This document shows positions 17,901 to 24,001 of a stretch of DNA of 64,000 nucleotides, piece after piece. The position numbers were made by a program, and so were the translations under genes. How positions within the stretch are numbered: the stretch's first letter is position 1; each line of letters opens with the position of its first letter. The notes beneath the pieces are model-generated. The model was not told where the DNA came from. It saw only the letters and a list, made by a program, of their open reading frames with translations, and searched no databases. Source of the stretch: UBA11358 sp049521735 (GTDB lineage Bacteria > Verrucomicrobiota > Verrucomicrobiia > Limisphaerales > UBA11358); assembly GCA_049521735.1 (NCBI GenBank), contig JBEKON010000005.1:1-64000 (forward strand), written 5' to 3'.

Positions 17901-18699
17901 GCGGGGACGCTCGCCCCACCGGCTTAAAACACTCGACCGCGCCACGGCGGAAAAACTCCGCGCGGTTCTAATTTGGAAATATCCGTTCGCAGCGGCAACG
18001 CGGCGCGCGGCCAAATCCTCCGTGACCGCATTGCGACGGCAGGCCGGGGAATTGGACGATGAAGCGGAGCAGGTTTTCAGGCTTCAGTTTTCAGCAAAAC
18101 GGCTCGCGAGGACGCTCGCCCCACCAGCCCGCAATCCGCAATCCGCAATCCGCAATCCGCAATTGAATGCGGCGGACGCGGGCACGGCGCATCACAAATT
18201 TCTTCAGCATGTCTCGCTTGAAAAAGCAGGGGACGGCGCAGCGCTCGAAGCGGAGGCAAAACGCCTGGAGCGCGAAAAAGTTCTGTCCACCGATGAGCGC
18301 GCAGTGTTGGGTTTGGAGGATGTCGCTGCATTTTGGAGTTCGGATGTCGGACGGAAAATTCGCGGGCAAGCGGCTCATGTGCGGCGCGAACTGGCGTTCA
18401 CGGTTAAATTCAGCCCGAAAGAACTGGCTGAAATCACCGGGATAAAATCAGAGCCGGAGCTTGGAAGTGAATTTGTCGTCGTACAGGGCGTCGCGGATTT
18501 GGTCGTGCTGTTGCCGAAGGAAATCTGGCTGGCTGATTTCAAGACGGATGAAGTTCACGCAAATGAATTGCCGGAGAAAATACGGCTCTATGCGCCACAA
18601 CTGAAACTTTACGCGCGGGCGCTGGCGAAAATTTATTCACGCCCCGTCACAAATCGCTGGTTGCATTTTTTGTCGGCGCGGCGGACGGTGGAAATTTGA
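14998..18699 (+). CDS. addA: AddA-type UvrD/Rep helicase-nuclease
   Basis: 1233 residues, matching the roughly 1230 of AddA, the helicase-nuclease that processes double-strand ends for recombination. Walker A AGAGTGKT is at about residues 30-36, Walker B VFVDEYQD near 406, then GDVKQSIYRFR (435), IHQSKGLEFPVVV (about 800) and LLYVAMTRARDT (about 876). The C-terminal nuclease has LADFKTDEV near 1177, followed by YAPQLKLYARAL. An AddB partner is absent from both sides. The gene carries at least seven short repeats in frame (15241, 15706, 17054, 17533, 17896, 18101, 18129), mostly in poorly conserved linkers. Confidence 0.92.
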   Translation: MESARTRNDSLTLSQRRAVAARGNVLVMAGAGTGKTHTLIQRCLDCLCNEGASLDEILVVTFTEAAATEMKQRLRAALEKNLNSQPSTLNHFCAEQLALFDTAHIGTLHSFCLKLVREHFYELGLDPQLIVLDEGETRLLAEETLDGQFQSHYAGQAGLSAAAQNLIQIYGNGDERPIRAILLRLHHYIQTRPDADRWLAEQITRFASPEPVEWREWLPGAIRNWRDEWLPVLENLGTPASGTARSKRDELRAVPEAGAPSNNEKAAECLEILRKLPKDSSREQAAQILKQLSAAGEIWPKGRKMKLEPPLKPFFTGVEFLLSVAAMTHDKDPLAEDWDWIRGHMTTLLQLAREFGEKFAERKRADGILDFHDLEQFALKLLCDSAAGKPTSAAEHWRKKIRFVFVDEYQDINAAQDRIIQALSREVAAANRFLVGDVKQSIYRFRLADPKIFRDYAKTWRDSNGQTIPLAENFRSRESLLGFVNSIFELLMREEVGGVGYDAEARLRFGAPEHRAALSLAKNPSPRVELLLRFKSGRNDGPADGESGGDDLAELEETGKEARLIARRLRELIAQGHKIRDEAKDTERAVEWRDVAVLLRAPSNKAEAYAKEFERAGAPLVVERGGFYDSAEILDLLGLLQLLDNPLQDVPAIAVLRSPLAGLSPDELATVRLAARDTHFWTALNRIQNSEFKIQKELLQKVEIFLDRYRRWRQLARQASLSRCLEDVLAETHYAEWLLSRPRGAQRRANIERFLGLVQKFDQFQRQGLFRFLKFVEAQQAAEAEPDVAAVAGENAVRLMSIHQSKGLEFPVVVVADLAKPFNEQDLRGEIIFDEEFGLCPRVKPPRHRMSGHYPSLPHWLAQQRQRREQWGEELRLLYVAMTRARDTLILTATVTQKKWETLWTKPDAITTQAIVTAKSYADWFALWFAQQANGLSPQQTEGEFPHLRWRFTEDEELANRRDESTGSRGRSPHRLKTLDRATAEKLRAVLIWKYPFAAATRRAAKSSVTALRRQAGELDDEAEQVFRLQFSAKRLARTLAPPARNPQSAIRNPQLNAADAGTAHHKFLQHVSLEKAGDGAALEAEAKRLEREKVLSTDERAVLGLEDVAAFWSSDVGRKIRGQAAHVRRELAFTVKFSPKELAEITGIKSEPELGSEFVVVQGVADLVVLLPKEIWLADFKTDEVHANELPEKIRLYAPQLKLYARALAKIYSRPVTNRWLHFLSARRTVEI
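15241..15268 (+). repeat. in-frame heptamer array (CTCAACC) in addA
   Basis: Units CTCAACT and three CTCAACC, encoding LNSQPSTLN near residue 82. The same family lies in the rpsI-rplM spacer (55396). Confidence 0.9.
15706..15776. repeat. 71-nt inverted repeat inside addA
   Basis: Arms of 23 nt (15706-15728 and 15754-15776) pair at 22 positions around a 25-nt loop. The element is read through in frame, giving the segment TPASGTARSKRDEL and onward at residues 236-259. Its size and layout match the elements at 43998, 48718 and 51579. Confidence 0.92.
17054..17081 (+). repeat. in-frame heptamer array (GAATTCA) in addA
   Basis: Three GAATTCA units and one AAATTCA, encoding RIQNSEFKIQ around residues 685-694. 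Confidence 0.9.
17533..17553. repeat. 21-nt perfect hairpin inside addA
   Basis: Arms CCCCGACAT and ATGTCGGGG with a CGG loop; exactly seven codons long and in frame, just after a conserved LCPRVKP segment. Confidence 0.85.
17896..17920 (+). repeat. 25-nt repeat, first copy in addA
   Basis: Begins GGCTCGCGGGGACGCTCG and is 24/25 identical to 18101-18125 in the same gene, 205 bp downstream. Encodes TGSRGRSPH. Confidence 0.85.
18101..18125 (+). repeat. 25-nt repeat, second copy in addA
   Basis: Begins GGCTCGCGAGGACGCTCG and differs at one base from 17896-17920. It is read in a different frame, encoding RLARTLAPP, and is followed directly by the heptamer array at 18129. Confidence 0.85.
18129..18163 (+). 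repeat. in-frame heptamer array (CCGCAAT x5) in addA
   Basis: Five exact CCGCAAT units encode RNPQSAIRNPQL near residue 1050, immediately before the nuclease domain. Confidence 0.95.
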
Positions 18700-18703
18700 C
18701 CCG

Positions 18704-18729
18704 GGAAGGGACGGCGTGCCGCCCCTCCC
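18704..18729. repeat. imperfect inverted repeat, convergent spacer
   Basis: Arms of 12 nt around GT, ten of twelve paired, between the converging addA and GrpE-like genes. It may act as a bidirectional terminator. The core GGGACGGC/GCCG resembles the hairpin at 45683. Confidence 0.6.
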
Positions 18730-18739
18730 GAAACCAAAC

Positions 18740-19621
18740 TTAATCAGGCGATTGCAGCGGAAGTTGATCTCCCGCATTTTCCTGCGCGGGTGGATCAGTG
18801 GGAACAGATTCCTTAACGGCCGGTGCGGCGGGCGGATTTGTTTCGCGCAGGCGCACCAGCACGGGGCGCAATAGCCTTCCTTGAAACGTGTAACCCTGCC
18901 CGACGGTTTCGGCGACGACAGCACCGGCTGGCGGTTTCGTTTCAACGCCCATGGCCTGGTGCCGCTCTGCATTGAACGGTTCATCCGGCGCGGCGGCGAA
19001 CGGCGTGAGGCCGATGCGACGCGCGGCATCACGACAGGCGTTTTGGAATTGCGTGAGTTGTTCGGTCAAATGCGGCTGACCGGAATGCGCGGCGGCGGCG
19101 TGCAGCGCGAAAGTATGGTCGAGAATGCGCACGAGCACTTGCAGCCATTCGGCTTCCCCGCGGCGGAATTTTTCAACTTCGAGCCGGAGCGCGGCCTTCT
19201 CGCTGTCGTTCATTTTTTGCATAAACCCGGCGAATTCACGAACTTCGGCGGCCATTTTGTCGGCAATTTCCTTTGCACCGGTGGAAGTTTTTTCGGCCTG
19301 CACCTGTGCATTCGTCCATTCGTTCGTTGCGGAAGAGATTTGCGCAACGAGGCGTTCGAGGTTTTGTATTTTTTCGGCAATGGCGCCGACTGCGCTGGCG
19401 TCAACCACCTTGATGATGGCGTTATAATCGAAAAAGAACGGCATCGCGCCGAGAATCGCGCCCAGCGCAACGCAGGCCGCGGCGGTGACGATTTCCCAGC
19501 GGCCAATCGGGCGCGGCGATTGCCAGAAAAGAAAGCCGGCGACCGCGAGCAGCAGCGCGGTGCCCAGCAGAAAAGGCCACTTGGGAACCTTCCAATTCAC
19601 CGTGTCTTTCATTGTGGCCAA
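18740..19621 (-). CDS. membrane-anchored protein with GrpE-like C-terminal region
   Basis: 293 residues. Two hydrophobic helices (about 16-33 and 43-65) are followed by a coiled coil (about 75-145) and a region resembling GrpE: an EKFRRGEAEWLQVLVRILD helix, then NAERHQAMGVET, VGQGYTFQGRLLRPVLVRL. In GrpE the matching parts form the helix bundle and the beta-wing that opens DnaK's nucleotide site. A DnaK partner is not in the window. The C-terminal tail is proline-rich. The membrane anchor makes this unlike standard GrpE, so a dedicated Hsp70-like partner at the membrane is possible. Confidence 0.7.
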   Translation of the reverse strand: MATMKDTVNWKVPKWPFLLGTALLLAVAGFLFWQSPRPIGRWEIVTAAACVALGAILGAMPFFFDYNAIIKVVDASAVGAIAEKIQNLERLVAQISSATNEWTNAQVQAEKTSTGAKEIADKMAAEVREFAGFMQKMNDSEKAALRLEVEKFRRGEAEWLQVLVRILDHTFALHAAAAHSGQPHLTEQLTQFQNACRDAARRIGLTPFAAAPDEPFNAERHQAMGVETKPPAGAVVAETVGQGYTFQGRLLRPVLVRLRETNPPAAPAVKESVPTDPPAQENAGDQLPLQSPD

Positions 19622-19742
19622 GTTTCAGGGAAACACGCCGCGAGCGCAAGCAAACGCCTTGCTTTCCACCCGACTAACCGTGCGTGTGGCACAAATCACT
19701 CGTCGTGCGAGAACGATTGCGGGTCATTGTTCCTTAAACGGC

Positions 19743-20108
19743 TTAGTCCCAAATGCGAAAGGGCATTCCACCAGGCCCCAAGCACACTCCGCACCTTGGG
19801 CATTTGTCCGGCTGTTTCCATGCGCGAATGCGGTGCAACGCCGAGATGGGACAGGCCAATTTTAATTTAATCCACTTTCGTGTGCCGCGCGGCGGCAATC
19901 GGTTTAATAATACAGCAAATTCTGGCGCGGCCTTTGGGGGATTCTCCTTTTGTTGTGACGCTTTGAATTCAACTACTGCGTCGTAAAGTTCTTTGCAGTT
20001 GGCGCATGATATGGTTTGGACGGCAATATACTCACCGCGATCCGCGCCGCCGGACACACGGGCACGATAACCGCACTCGGAACATTCAAAGAAATACGTG
20101 CGGCCCAT
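19743..20108 (-). CDS. small zinc-ribbon protein
   Basis: 121 residues, no named family recognised. Paired cysteines at CSEC (residues 9-12), CANC (about 35-38), and CPRCGVC (about 103-109) suggest one or two zinc ribbons separated by a charged linker. It probably binds nucleic acid or protein. It lies between the GrpE-like gene and the tRNA-Lys repeat cluster. Confidence 0.6.
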   Translation of the reverse strand: MGRTYFFECSECGYRARVSGGADRGEYIAVQTISCANCKELYDAVVEFKASQQKENPPKAAPEFAVLLNRLPPRGTRKWIKLKLACPISALHRIRAWKQPDKCPRCGVCLGPGGMPFRIWD

Positions 20109-20192
20109 AAGCAGTTTGCCGAGTCGTGGCTCGGAAGCGCATCAGTTAAGCCGGTGCCAGCCCACCTATACGCTCTTCGAGCTTCGGCACGG

Positions 20193-20216
20193 CAGCCCCG
20201 AAAACATTCGGGGCTG
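20193..20216. repeat. 24-nt hairpin next to tRNA-derived repeat
   Basis: Perfect 10-bp arms CAGCCCCGAA/TTCGGGGCTG with loop AACA. Its right end overlaps the CCA end of the tRNA-like copy at 20215. Confidence 0.8.
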
Positions 20217-20274
20217 GTGGGTTGGCCGGGACTCGAACCCGGGACCAACCCCGAAAACTTTCGGGGCTGCTCTA
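20215..20274 (-). repeat. tRNA-Lys-derived repeat, copy A (3' half intact)
   Basis: Read on the minus strand, it carries the acceptor 3' strand with CCA, the T-arm and variable loop of the tRNA-Lys at 20471, identical in sequence. The anticodon arm is replaced by an 18-nt palindrome (20249-20266, CCCCGAAA-GT-TTTCGGGG). The D-arm matches only for GAGCAG and then diverges. It cannot be a functional tRNA. Confidence 0.8.
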
Positions 20275-20452
20275 TCGGGTTGACCGGTTGCACCAACGTT
20301 GCAGCAATGCCAACGCGAGACGAGGGTTTTTCTTGCGTTTCATTTTGCGTTCCAATGCGCGAGCCTCTGCCAACGTGGCTGNGCTTTAAATCGTTCGTTG
20401 AACCAATGTAGTGTCGGCCCGAAGCACCGCGCAAAACGTAGACCCAAGCCAT
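20272..20452 (-). pseudogene. GIY-YIG domain protein with internal deletion at an ambiguous base
   Basis: The 5' part encodes MAWVYVLRGASGRHYIGST, the start of a UPF0213-type GIY-YIG endonuclease. After STNDLK comes the ambiguous base at 20392, and the downstream part resumes in another frame with TLAEARALERKMKRKKNP and ends at TAG (20272). Roughly 25 codons of the middle are missing exactly at the N. This is either a true deletion or an assembly join. Confidence 0.8.
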
Positions 20453-20470
20453 TTTGAAATTCAAGAAAAA

Positions 20471-20546
20471 TGGTGGGTTGGCCGGGACTCGAACCCGGGA
20501 CCAATGCCTTAAAAGGGCACTGCTCTACCAACTGAGCTACCAACCC
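20471..20546 (-). tRNA. tRNA-Lys (anticodon TTT)
   Basis: 76 nt including an encoded CCA. Acceptor GGGTTGG/CCAACCC, D-arm GCTC-AGTTGGTA-GAGC, anticodon loop CTTTTAA and T-arm CCGGG-TTCGAGT-CCCGG all pair. Two derived copies lie on either side. Confidence 0.96.
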
Positions 20547-20590
20547 ACAAAGACAATCATCTGTCAAAACTGGGGATTACCCCCCCCCGC

Positions 20591-20640
20591 ACCAACCCCG
20601 AAACTTTTCGGGGCTGCTCTACCAACTGAGCTACCAACCC
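20591..20640 (-). repeat. tRNA-Lys-derived repeat, copy B (5' half intact)
   Basis: Minus strand: the acceptor 5' strand and D-arm match tRNA-Lys exactly, then an 18-nt palindrome (20596-20613) occupies the anticodon-arm position and the sequence continues TTGGT before diverging into a run of C/G. The T-arm is missing. A run of ten C precedes it on the plus strand. Confidence 0.8.
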
Positions 20641-20712
20641 ATCAAAGGCAATCATCGTAAAATAGCCGCGAAAACACACAAGATTTTTCAAATGCCAACT
20701 AACCTAGCGGCC

Positions 20713-21438
20713 TCATCGTTTTTCCCCGTAATTAATCGCCATCGCGCCGCCGAGCAGATTGATGACACGCACGTTCGTGAGTTTCAGTTCGCGCATTTTG
20801 TCCGCGACTCCCTGCTGCGCCGGATAATGTTTCAGCGATTCAAGGATGTAGGCGTAGGCGTCTGCGTTGCCGCAAAACAACCGGCCGATGAGCGGCACGG
20901 AACAGCGCAAATGGGCGAAACAAATCGCGCGCCAAAGGGCGTTCGGCGGCTTGCCGAAATCGAGCACAACAAGCCGCGCGCCGGGCCTGGCCACGCGGCG
21001 CATTTCGGCAAGGCCTGTTTCCCAACCCGCCAAACTCCGCAAACCGTAACCGACGGTGACGACATCGAATGAAGCGTCGGAAAACGGAATTCGCTGCGCA
21101 TCACCCTGAATGAATTTTAAGCTTTGAGTTTTAAGTTTTGAATTTTCAAGTCGGCGGGCTTCCGCAATTTCGAGCATCGCTTCGCTGAAATCCAGTCCTA
21201 TCACTTCCACGCCGTGTTGCGCGAGCGCGAATGCGATGTCGCCGGTGCCACAGCATAAATCGAGCGCGCGGTCTCCGGATTTCACGGCGGCGAGTTCGAC
21301 GACGCGGCGTTTCCAGCGACGGTGGAGGCCGAAGCTTTGGAGATCGTTGAGCAAATCGTAACGCCGGGCAATGGCGGCGAAGAGGCCTTTGACCTTCGCG
21401 GCGTGTTGTTCATCCGGAGCGTAAAACACATTGCTCAC
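20713..21438 (-). CDS. ubiE: UbiE/MenG demethylmenaquinone methyltransferase
   Basis: 241 residues. SAM-dependent C-methyltransferase completing (demethyl)menaquinone or ubiquinone synthesis, which serves the complex I encoded nearby. Motif I is in ALDLCCGTGDIAFAL (about residue 60), followed by VIGLDFSEAMLEIA, and the UbiE signature YGLRSLAGWETGLAEM and LDFGKPPN are clear; the C-terminus has LLGGAMAINYGEKR. A degenerate heptamer array encodes ENSKLKTQSLK between motif I and QGDAQRIPF. Confidence 0.94.
   Translation of the reverse strand: MSNVFYAPDEQHAAKVKGLFAAIARRYDLLNDLQSFGLHRRWKRRVVELAAVKSGDRALDLCCGTGDIAFALAQHGVEVIGLDFSEAMLEIAEARRLENSKLKTQSLKFIQGDAQRIPFSDASFDVVTVGYGLRSLAGWETGLAEMRRVARPGARLVVLDFGKPPNALWRAICFAHLRCSVPLIGRLFCGNADAYAYILESLKHYPAQQGVADKMRELKLTNVRVINLLGGAMAINYGEKR
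21116..21150 (-). repeat. degenerate in-frame heptamer array in ubiE
   Basis: Five 7-nt units on the plus strand: TTTAAGC, TTTGAGT, TTTAAGT, TTTGAAT, TTTCAAG. Translated on the minus strand as LENSKLKTQSLK. Confidence 0.8.
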
Positions 21439-21539
21439 GGCGACAGTTTAGCAGATTGGCTGGTGGAAAAGCCAAAAAGCATATAAATCAGGCTTGCCAT
21501 TTCAGGATTTTTTTATAGCCTGTCCTCTCCTCTCTGGAA

Positions 21540-21616
21540 GCGAGCGTAGCTCAGCCTGGTAGAGCATCACGTTGCCAACGTGAGTGTCGAGGGTTCGAAT
21601 CCCTTCGCTCGCTCCA
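21540..21616 (+). tRNA. tRNA-Gly (anticodon GCC)
   Basis: 77 nt with encoded CCA. Acceptor GCGAGCG/CGCTCGC, D-arm GCTC...GAGC, anticodon loop TTGCCAA and T-arm GAGGG-TTCGAAT-CCCTT (last pair G-T). Its last 26 nt are repeated at 23438-23463. Confidence 0.96.
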
Positions 21617-21752
21617 ATCTCACTTCTGCGACATGAAGGCCATGCGCTTGTGACTGCCGGTGAGCCGGTTGATTTCCTCTCGTTCCTCTTTGGTGCAGAT
21701 ATTACTTGATAGACAAGAAACCAAATGGGAAATATCAATTTAGAAAGCACGG

Positions 21753-23042
21753 ATGATAACAAGGACAAGAATCAGAGGGTTAGCCATCGCAGTAGTGGCT
21801 TTGTCCGCATCGATTGTTTACGCGGATAATGGCGGTAATTTTGCTGGTGGCACGGATAACAGCTCACCGGCAGCTAATGGCTTCGGCAACTCTCCGGTAA
21901 AAGTACAAACCCCAAGCCCTGCCGCAACCGCTAATCCCGGCAACACAGCAGCCAATGTCCACAACAGCTATTCGGTATTCCCGAGCACCATGGCTGACCG
22001 CCTGCAGGGTGCTGGGGGAAATGATACGGATACCTCCCGGTTGTCACACCCTCCGCGATGGACCGTCTCGGTGGAAGCGATCGTCCTTGACCGTGTCGAT
22101 ACCGCAAAACAAACACTTGTTGAACGAGTACCGGGCACCACACCTTTCTACCCGGGCGTGGCGGTCACGCCCGGCACTCCGGCTCTTAACAGCACCGATC
22201 TTCATCAGGGCTTTGCCCCCGGATTTAGGCTGGGCATAACTTACCATGTCGATTCCAACTATGGTCTGGAATCATCTTTTTTTCATATCAGAGACTGGGA
22301 TTCCACCCGATCCATTGGCCCGGATAATCCGCGCAACTGGCTGGTCATGAGGGCTCCCGGCGGCTTTTTTCAGACACAGGATTTTGCCTATCAGTCAATG
22401 ACATGGGACTACTCCACGGACCTTTACAGTGCGGAAATCAACGCGTGGAAGAAATTCTCCGACCGGATAACCATTCTCGCCGGATTTCGCTGGCTCCGAC
22501 TGCATGAAAACCTTCAAGGTACAACCCCGCCGGCGGATATTTTTGTGCCTACATGGAAGAACACTGATTCGGGGGACACTCTTTATGATGTTGCGAATAT
22601 TACGACGGGCAAGCCGGCCCCGGGATATCCCCCTTTCTGGAATACAAGTACAACAGACAATCTCTATGGTCTCCAAATCGGCGCGGACGGGAAATTATTC
22701 GAGCGTGGCCGCTTTTCGATTGATGGACTGATAAAACTCGGGGGGTATTGGAACCATGTAACAGACTCAACCGGGGTCAGCATCGCAAAGGTCGTGTACA
22801 ATGCGAGCGCCTCGACTGACCATCCCGCCTTTGTTGGCGAAGCCGGCTTGCAGTGCAAATATCAAATTGCCAGCAGGATTATGCTGAAGATCGGCTATGA
22901 GGTGCTTTGGCTTGCAGGCGTCGCTCTGGCGCCCGGACAGATACAGGAGACCTATACAAATCCTGTGCATGCACTCAGCGTGAATTCAGATTCCCACGTG
23001 CTTTTTCATGGAGGCACCGCGGGTTTGGAAATTTCATTTTAG
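21753..23042 (+). CDS. BBP7-like outer-membrane beta-barrel protein
   Basis: 429 residues with a signal peptide (about 1-24, ending IVYA). The body has alternating beta-strand segments (PGFRLGITYHVDSNYGLE, SAEINAWKKFSDRITILAGF, LYGLQIGADGKLFERGRFS) and ends in LEISF, a C-terminal Phe typical of outer-membrane barrels. The LGLQIGADG-like segment and the GGTAGLEI ending resemble the BBP7 barrels of Planctomycetota. Base composition is less GC-rich than its neighbours. It sits alone between tRNA-Gly and a copy of the tRNA 3' end, which suggests acquisition by integration. Confidence 0.8.
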   Translation: MITRTRIRGLAIAVVALSASIVYADNGGNFAGGTDNSSPAANGFGNSPVKVQTPSPAATANPGNTAANVHNSYSVFPSTMADRLQGAGGNDTDTSRLSHPPRWTVSVEAIVLDRVDTAKQTLVERVPGTTPFYPGVAVTPGTPALNSTDLHQGFAPGFRLGITYHVDSNYGLESSFFHIRDWDSTRSIGPDNPRNWLVMRAPGGFFQTQDFAYQSMTWDYSTDLYSAEINAWKKFSDRITILAGFRWLRLHENLQGTTPPADIFVPTWKNTDSGDTLYDVANITTGKPAPGYPPFWNTSTTDNLYGLQIGADGKLFERGRFSIDGLIKLGGYWNHVTDSTGVSIAKVVYNASASTDHPAFVGEAGLQCKYQIASRIMLKIGYEVLWLAGVALAPGQIQETYTNPVHALSVNSDSHVLFHGGTAGLEISF

Positions 23043-23525
23043 AAAATTAGGTAAAAGCAACCCAGACAGGTGATCTTCTTTGATGTCAATTATGACCTCG
23101 CATTTGTCTGCTTCTCCCTGCCAAACCCGCCCCCAATTGAAACTAGAATGGGGATCGTCTGGCCGATACATAATACGCCATATGGGAGAATGGCGTTTAC
23201 TACTTACATCAATACCAATAATCCACAGGCGTGGCTTGATTGGAGCCGAGAAAACTTGCGGAAATAACTATCGAAAGAAATCAGGCTCCTTTGACCGGAT
23301 GCAATTGTCAATTTGCCAGTAGCCCCGACTCTTAAACAGATACTTCAAACAGTAATCTGTGCGTATATTTGTGTACACCCATCCGACGCGGATTTTGCAG
23401 GAGCTTGTGTTTGCGAAGCTTGTGAATTTTGAGCGGCGGGTTCGAATCCCTTCGCTCGCTCCATTTTAAATATTTCCCCCCATGCAGGAAACTGACTTGC
23501 TTTCGGCCAAACTTGCGCGATTATT
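23043..23525. other. 483-bp region without a convincing gene
   Basis: Contains only short open frames with no recognised family and the 26-bp tRNA-Gly 3' copy at 23438. The minus strand left of that copy reads QNSQASQTQAPAKSASDG, which might be the tail of a lost protein, but nothing supports that further. Confidence 0.6.
23438..23463 (+). repeat. tRNA-Gly 3'-end duplication, att-like
   Basis: 26 nt, starting GGGTTCGAATCC and ending in the CCA, identical to 21591-21616 of tRNA-Gly. Tyrosine-recombinase elements integrate at such sites and leave this kind of direct repeat. No integrase lies between the copies. Confidence 0.85.
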
Positions 23526-23531
23526 TTGCCG

Positions 23532-23786
23532 ATGCCACTGCCAACTGAACCGGTCACATTAAGCGTGGAACAGATTGGCGAGTTAAACCGAAAACTCGCA
23601 GAATTGCGCCACGACATCAACAATCACGTCTCGGTGATACTCGCGAGTGCCGAACTGCTCCGGCACCGGCCGGAGACCGCCGAGCGGATGCTGGTTGCCC
23701 TGGCCGAACAACCCCCGAAAATCGTCGTTGCGATTGCGCAATTCTCCCGTGACTTGGAAGCGGCGTTTCATATCGCACGGCCTTGA
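23532..23786 (+). CDS. small protein resembling a histidine-kinase dimerisation helix
   Basis: 84 residues from the ATG at 23532 (a TTG two codons upstream is possible). The segment LRHDINNHVSVILASAELL looks like the H-box of a HisKA domain, with the His in the expected LRHDINN context, followed by a second helix. No ATPase domain follows. Function unknown; it could be a phosphotransfer or decoy domain. On its 3' side lies a truncated sigma factor. Confidence 0.55.
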   Translation: MPLPTEPVTLSVEQIGELNRKLAELRHDINNHVSVILASAELLRHRPETAERMLVALAEQPPKIVVAIAQFSRDLEAAFHIARP

Positions 23787-23853
23787 GTCGCGCAAATTCA
23801 AAAGCGGCTTTTGGCTTTAGCCGCGGAAATTTCCCTGGCAGACTTCCAATGCA

Positions 23854-23999
23854 ATGGAACGAACAGAAGCGGAGTTGATTTCCGCGGTGCCCAATGGAAA
23901 TGTCGCGAGCTTTGAACCGCTGGTCCAAAGGTATTCCCCGCGCGTTTTTGCCACCGCGCGCCGTTACGCCCGGCGCGAAAGCGAGGTCGAGGACATTGA
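23854..23999 (+). pseudogene. ECF sigma factor, 5' fragment
   Basis: About 49 codons encode the start of an ECF sigma factor: MERTEAELISAVPNGNVASF, EPLVQRYSPRVF, ATARRYARRESEVED, i.e. the beginning of region 2. Similarity stops after VEDI at about 23999, where the 3' end of the convergent thymidylate-kinase-like gene begins. The -10-binding part of region 2 and all of region 4 are absent, so it cannot act as a sigma factor. Confidence 0.8.
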
Positions 24000-24001
24000 T
24001 T

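Noticed and set aside
18129..18163. CRISPR-like array
   Set aside because: Units are 7 nt with no spacers; no cas genes are present.
20454..20660. Open frame across tRNA-Lys
   Set aside because: Translation of the tRNA gene and repeat; not a protein.
23080..23322. Small open frame after the barrel gene
   Set aside because: No similarity, no ribosome-binding site, overlapping alternatives in other frames.
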